A stretch of 64,000 nt of DNA, taken from positions 15,819 through 79,818 of the forward strand of contig CAZCVP010000006.1 of the NCBI GenBank assembly GCA_964501915.1. Reading direction: 5' to 3'. Position 1 is the stretch's first letter, and each line of letters starts with the position of its first letter. A program made the position numbers and the translations under genes. This DNA is from CAYFPX01 sp964501915. GTDB taxonomy: Bacteria; Myxococcota_A; UBA796; CAJQPC01. Under the pieces are notes generated by a model. It was given only the letters and a program-made list of their open reading frames with translations, did no database searches and was not told the DNA's origin. Below, piece after piece: positions 61,530 through 64,000 of this stretch.

Positions 61530-64000
61530 CTACCAGTCGGTGTCACCCACCAGCAGCGGCCGCGCCCAGACGCCGGAGGTCCCCAGGCTGTCGAGGTCGT
61601 CCTCGCCATACCCGTCCTCGGTGCCCCAGTAGAGCTGCGTGGTCGGCAGGGTGCTCCAGCTTCCGGTGTAGTAGCCGGCGAAGACCAGCTCCGGCAGCCC
61701 GTCGCCGTCCAGGTCACCGATGGCGAGGTGACCGTTGCCCTGCACGGGCAGGTCGGTCCGGTCGCTGTCGCTGGGACCGCTGGCCGAGCCCCAGTAGATC
61801 GAGGCGTCGCTGTCGTAGGAGCTGTCGTCCCGGTAGGACGGCGCCACGAGCTCCGGGTAGCCGTCGTCGTCCAGGTCGGCGAGCTCGGGGAAGTAGGCGG
61901 CGTTGGTGTCGAGCACCACCGTGTCGGCGCTCGAGTAGCCGGTGACGGACCCGTAGAAGATGGCGGTGTTGCCCTGGTAGCTGCTGCCGTCGTAGACGCC
62001 ACCGAACACGAGGTCGGGGTAGCCGTCCACGTCGAGATCCCCGACCTCCACGCTGAACGCGCCTTCGGTGGGGAGGGCGGTCACGGCGCCCGAGGAGTAG
62101 CCGGTGGACGCGCCCCAGTAGACCAGGGAGTCGGTGAGGTAGTCGCCGTCGTTGTAGCAGGCGAAGATCAGCTCCGGGTAGCCGTCGCTGTCCAGGTCCT
62201 CCGTCTCCACCTCGGTCGCGCCGGTGACGGGCAGGGCCGTGTAGCTGCTGGCCGACAGGCCCCGGGCCGAGCCCCAGTAGACGTAGGCGCTCGTGGCGTA
62301 GCTGCTGCCGTAGTAGCTGGAGAAGACCAGGTCCCGGTAGCCATCGCCGTCGAAGTCCCCGGCGTGGCTGTTGCGGCTGCCGGTGACGCCGAAGGTGCCG
62401 CGGTCCGCGGTCGAGTAGCCGGTCGAGGAGCCGTAGTAGACATAGGCCGAGGTCGAGTAGCCGCTGACCTCGCTGTAGTAGCTGGAGAAGACGAGGTCGG
62501 TCCAGCCGTCCTCGTCCACGTCGTCGACGAGCACGTCGACGGCCCCGGAGGTCGGCAGCTCGGTGAGGTCCGCGGAGGAGTAGCCGGTGACCGAGCCCCA
62601 GTAGATGTAGCTGTCGATCTCGTAGCTGCTGTCGTCGTAGACCTGGGCGAAGATGAGCTCCAGGTAGCCGTCGCCGTCCAGGTCCTCGGCCACGCCCTCC
62701 CAGGCCGCCGTGGTGGTCAGGGTGTCGACGTCGCCCGAGGAGAAGCCCGCCCCGTCGCCGTAGTAGATGATCGTGTCGCCCCAGTACGACGTCTCCGAGT
62801 GGTAGTTGGGCAGCACGAGGTCCGGCAGCCCGTCGCAGTTCAGGTCCGTGCAGGTGTCGATCCCGTCGCAGTCCTGGTCGACGCCGTCCGCCGGCGTCTC
62901 GGTCTCCGTCGAGCCGGGCCAGGCCGTGCTGTCGTCGTCGTGGCAGTCGCTGGCGTCGGCGACGTGGCCGGAGGGGACCTCGCAGGCGTCCTCGCTGGTG
63001 TCGGGGTCGCCGTAGCCGTCGCCGTCGGCGTCGGCGTACCAGGTGGGGGCGTCGGTGGCGTCCTCGTCGGTGTCGCCGTCGCAGTCGTCGTCGACCTCGT
63101 TGCAGCGCTAGGAGGCCGCGCGGGGGACCGACGCGGCGACGCAGTCGTCGGTGTCGGCGACGTAGCCCGAGGGGGCCTCGCAGGCGTCGAGGCCGAAGGT
63201 CGTGCCGCCGTAGCCGTCGCCGTCGGCGTCGCCGTGCCAGGTCGTGGCGCCCGTCAGGGAGGGGTCCTCGTCGTCGATCGCGTCGTCGCAGTCGTCGTCG
63301 CCGTCGTTGCAGACCTCGGCGGCGGCCGGGTTGACCGCCGGGTCCGCGTCGTCGCAGTCCGAGGCGTCGGCGCCGTAGCCGGCGATGCCGCTGCAGTCCA
63401 CCACGGCGGTCGAGGCGTCGCCGAAGCCGTCGCCGTCGCCGTCGCGGTACCAGGTGGGGGCGTCGACGGCGTCCTCGTCGGTGTCGCCGTCGCAGTCCTC
63501 GTCGCGGCCGTCGCAGGTCTCCTCGGCGTCGGGGTGGACCGCGGCGGCGCCGTCGTCGCAGTCGTCGGCGGTGGGGGCCGACCCCGCCCGCCCCGGGCCC
63601 GGCTGCCCCGACAACNNNNNNNNNNGGTCGTTGCAGTCGTCGGCGTTGTCGACGAAGCCCTCCGGCACGTCGCAGGTCTCCTCGGAGAAGGCCGCGCCGC
63701 CGTAGCCGTCGCCGTCGGCGTCGAGCCAGGAGGTGGTGAGTCCCTCGGCGTCGGGGTCGTCGGCGTCCACGAGGTCGTCGCAGTCGTCGTCGATCCCGTT
63801 GCAGGACTCGGCGGCGCCGGGGTTCGTGGTGGCCACGTCGTCGTCGCAGTCCTCGTCGTTGTCCACGGCGCCCTGGACCTCGTCGCAGTCCTCGACGGGG
63901 GCGTCGGGGTCGCCTTCGCCGTCGCCGTCGCTGTCATCCCAGAAGGGATCGCCGTCGGTGTCGTCGATGACGTCGTAGCAGTAGTTGTAGATGCCGTAGC
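61530..64000 (-). CDS. Giant DxD-repeat / FG-GAP surface protein, amber codon inside, 5' end beyond window
   Basis: One reading frame runs from the window edge to 61530. From 64000 to about 62850 it has MopE/metal-binding-type repeats of the pattern CNGxDDDCDD...DADGDGYG; then 62820-61530 has FG-GAP-like repeats (DLDGDGYLELIFA, DVDEDGWTDLVFSSYY, YVYYGSSTGYSTAD), about nine units. An in-frame TAG at 63108-63110 stands where repeats predict Glu (AAS-E-RCNEVDDDCDG). A 10-N gap is at 63616-63625. The protein is calcium-binding and probably very long. Either the TAG is a draft error or the gene is broken. Confidence 0.7.
63616..63625. other. Assembly gap (10 N)
   Basis: The repeat frame continues on both sides, but the 40 bases left of the gap (LSGQPGPGRAGSAP in translation) do not fit the repeat pattern and are probably unreliable. 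Confidence 0.9.

Noticed and set aside
62800..64000. CRISPR-like or tandem DNA repeat rich in GTCGTCGCAGTC
   Set aside because: The periodicity follows codons of DDDCDD/DADGDGYG protein repeats with variable spacing. There are no unique spacers and no cas genes.

Overview
The window is very GC-rich (about 70% G+C by eye), with GTG and TTG starts and many 4-bp stop/start overlaps. Lipoproteins are abundant, several surface proteins end in a Gly-Cys / membrane helix / Arg tail like myxobacterial MYXO-CTERM signals, and there are FG-GAP and DxDxD-repeat surface proteins, a sigma-54 regulator and an AgmX/PglI-type TonB-like protein. This points to an uncultured member of the Myxococcota or a related former deltaproteobacterial lineage. 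It is a draft scaffold: two 10-N gaps (7226-7235, 63616-63625) and GC homopolymer tracts around some of them look artefactual.

Region 1 (1-5.6 kb) is an accessory island of toxin-antitoxin and defence-type genes: MNT/HepT, a zinc-ribbon protein, a large unknown protein, Fic and an AbiEii-type nucleotidyltransferase. They are separated by copies of an unusual asymmetric repeat of about 90-110 bp; two genes (hepT and the zinc-ribbon gene) run straight into the repeat and take their stop codon from it. The island abuts a DNA glycosylase gene that has lost its 5' half.

Region 2 (6-16 kb) holds a predicted selenocysteine-containing SAM methyltransferase (in-frame UGA followed by a bacterial SECIS-like hairpin), a winged-helix protein broken by a gap, a CheY-like/CheX-like pair, a sulfatase-fold lipoprotein, and a zraPSR-like operon (LTxxQ periplasmic protein, sensor kinase, sigma-54 regulator).

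Region 3 (16-32.6 kb) is mixed housekeeping and envelope functions: YhbY, TrmH, TPR protein, peptide deformylase, ferredoxin, a tetraheme cytochrome with a metallophosphatase-like partner, a GT87 membrane glycosyltransferase, an orphan beta-class DNA methyltransferase overlapping a sulfatase gene, a threonine-dehydrogenase-like enzyme, a hybrid histidine kinase and an FG-GAP protein. Region 4 (32.6-42.4 kb) is core metabolism: tRNA-Arg, two tRNA-Ser, serS, lipB, tmk, and an apparent lipA-pdhB-pdhC-pdhA-lpdA operon that makes and lipoylates pyruvate dehydrogenase.

Region 5 (42.4-53 kb) is redox, iron and sulfur: a second predicted selenoprotein (peroxiredoxin, UGA at the peroxidatic Cys, perfect SECIS-like hairpin), a Bfd-like protein and bacterioferritin behind two matching candidate iron operators, glycine C-acetyltransferase, an HDOD protein, a flavin-halogenase-like enzyme, and an ArsR-rhodanese / DsrE / sulfide:quinone reductase operon with a palindromic operator. 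Region 6 (53-64 kb) has an epimerase, a large Rossmann protein, HtrA, an MBL hydrolase and three secreted repeat or lipoproteins; the last runs off the window and carries an in-frame amber codon.

The most notable result is two independent UGA codons at Cys positions, each followed at the right distance by a hairpin with a G-U-containing loop. They imply that this organism decodes selenocysteine. The repeat-punctuated toxin-antitoxin island is the second.
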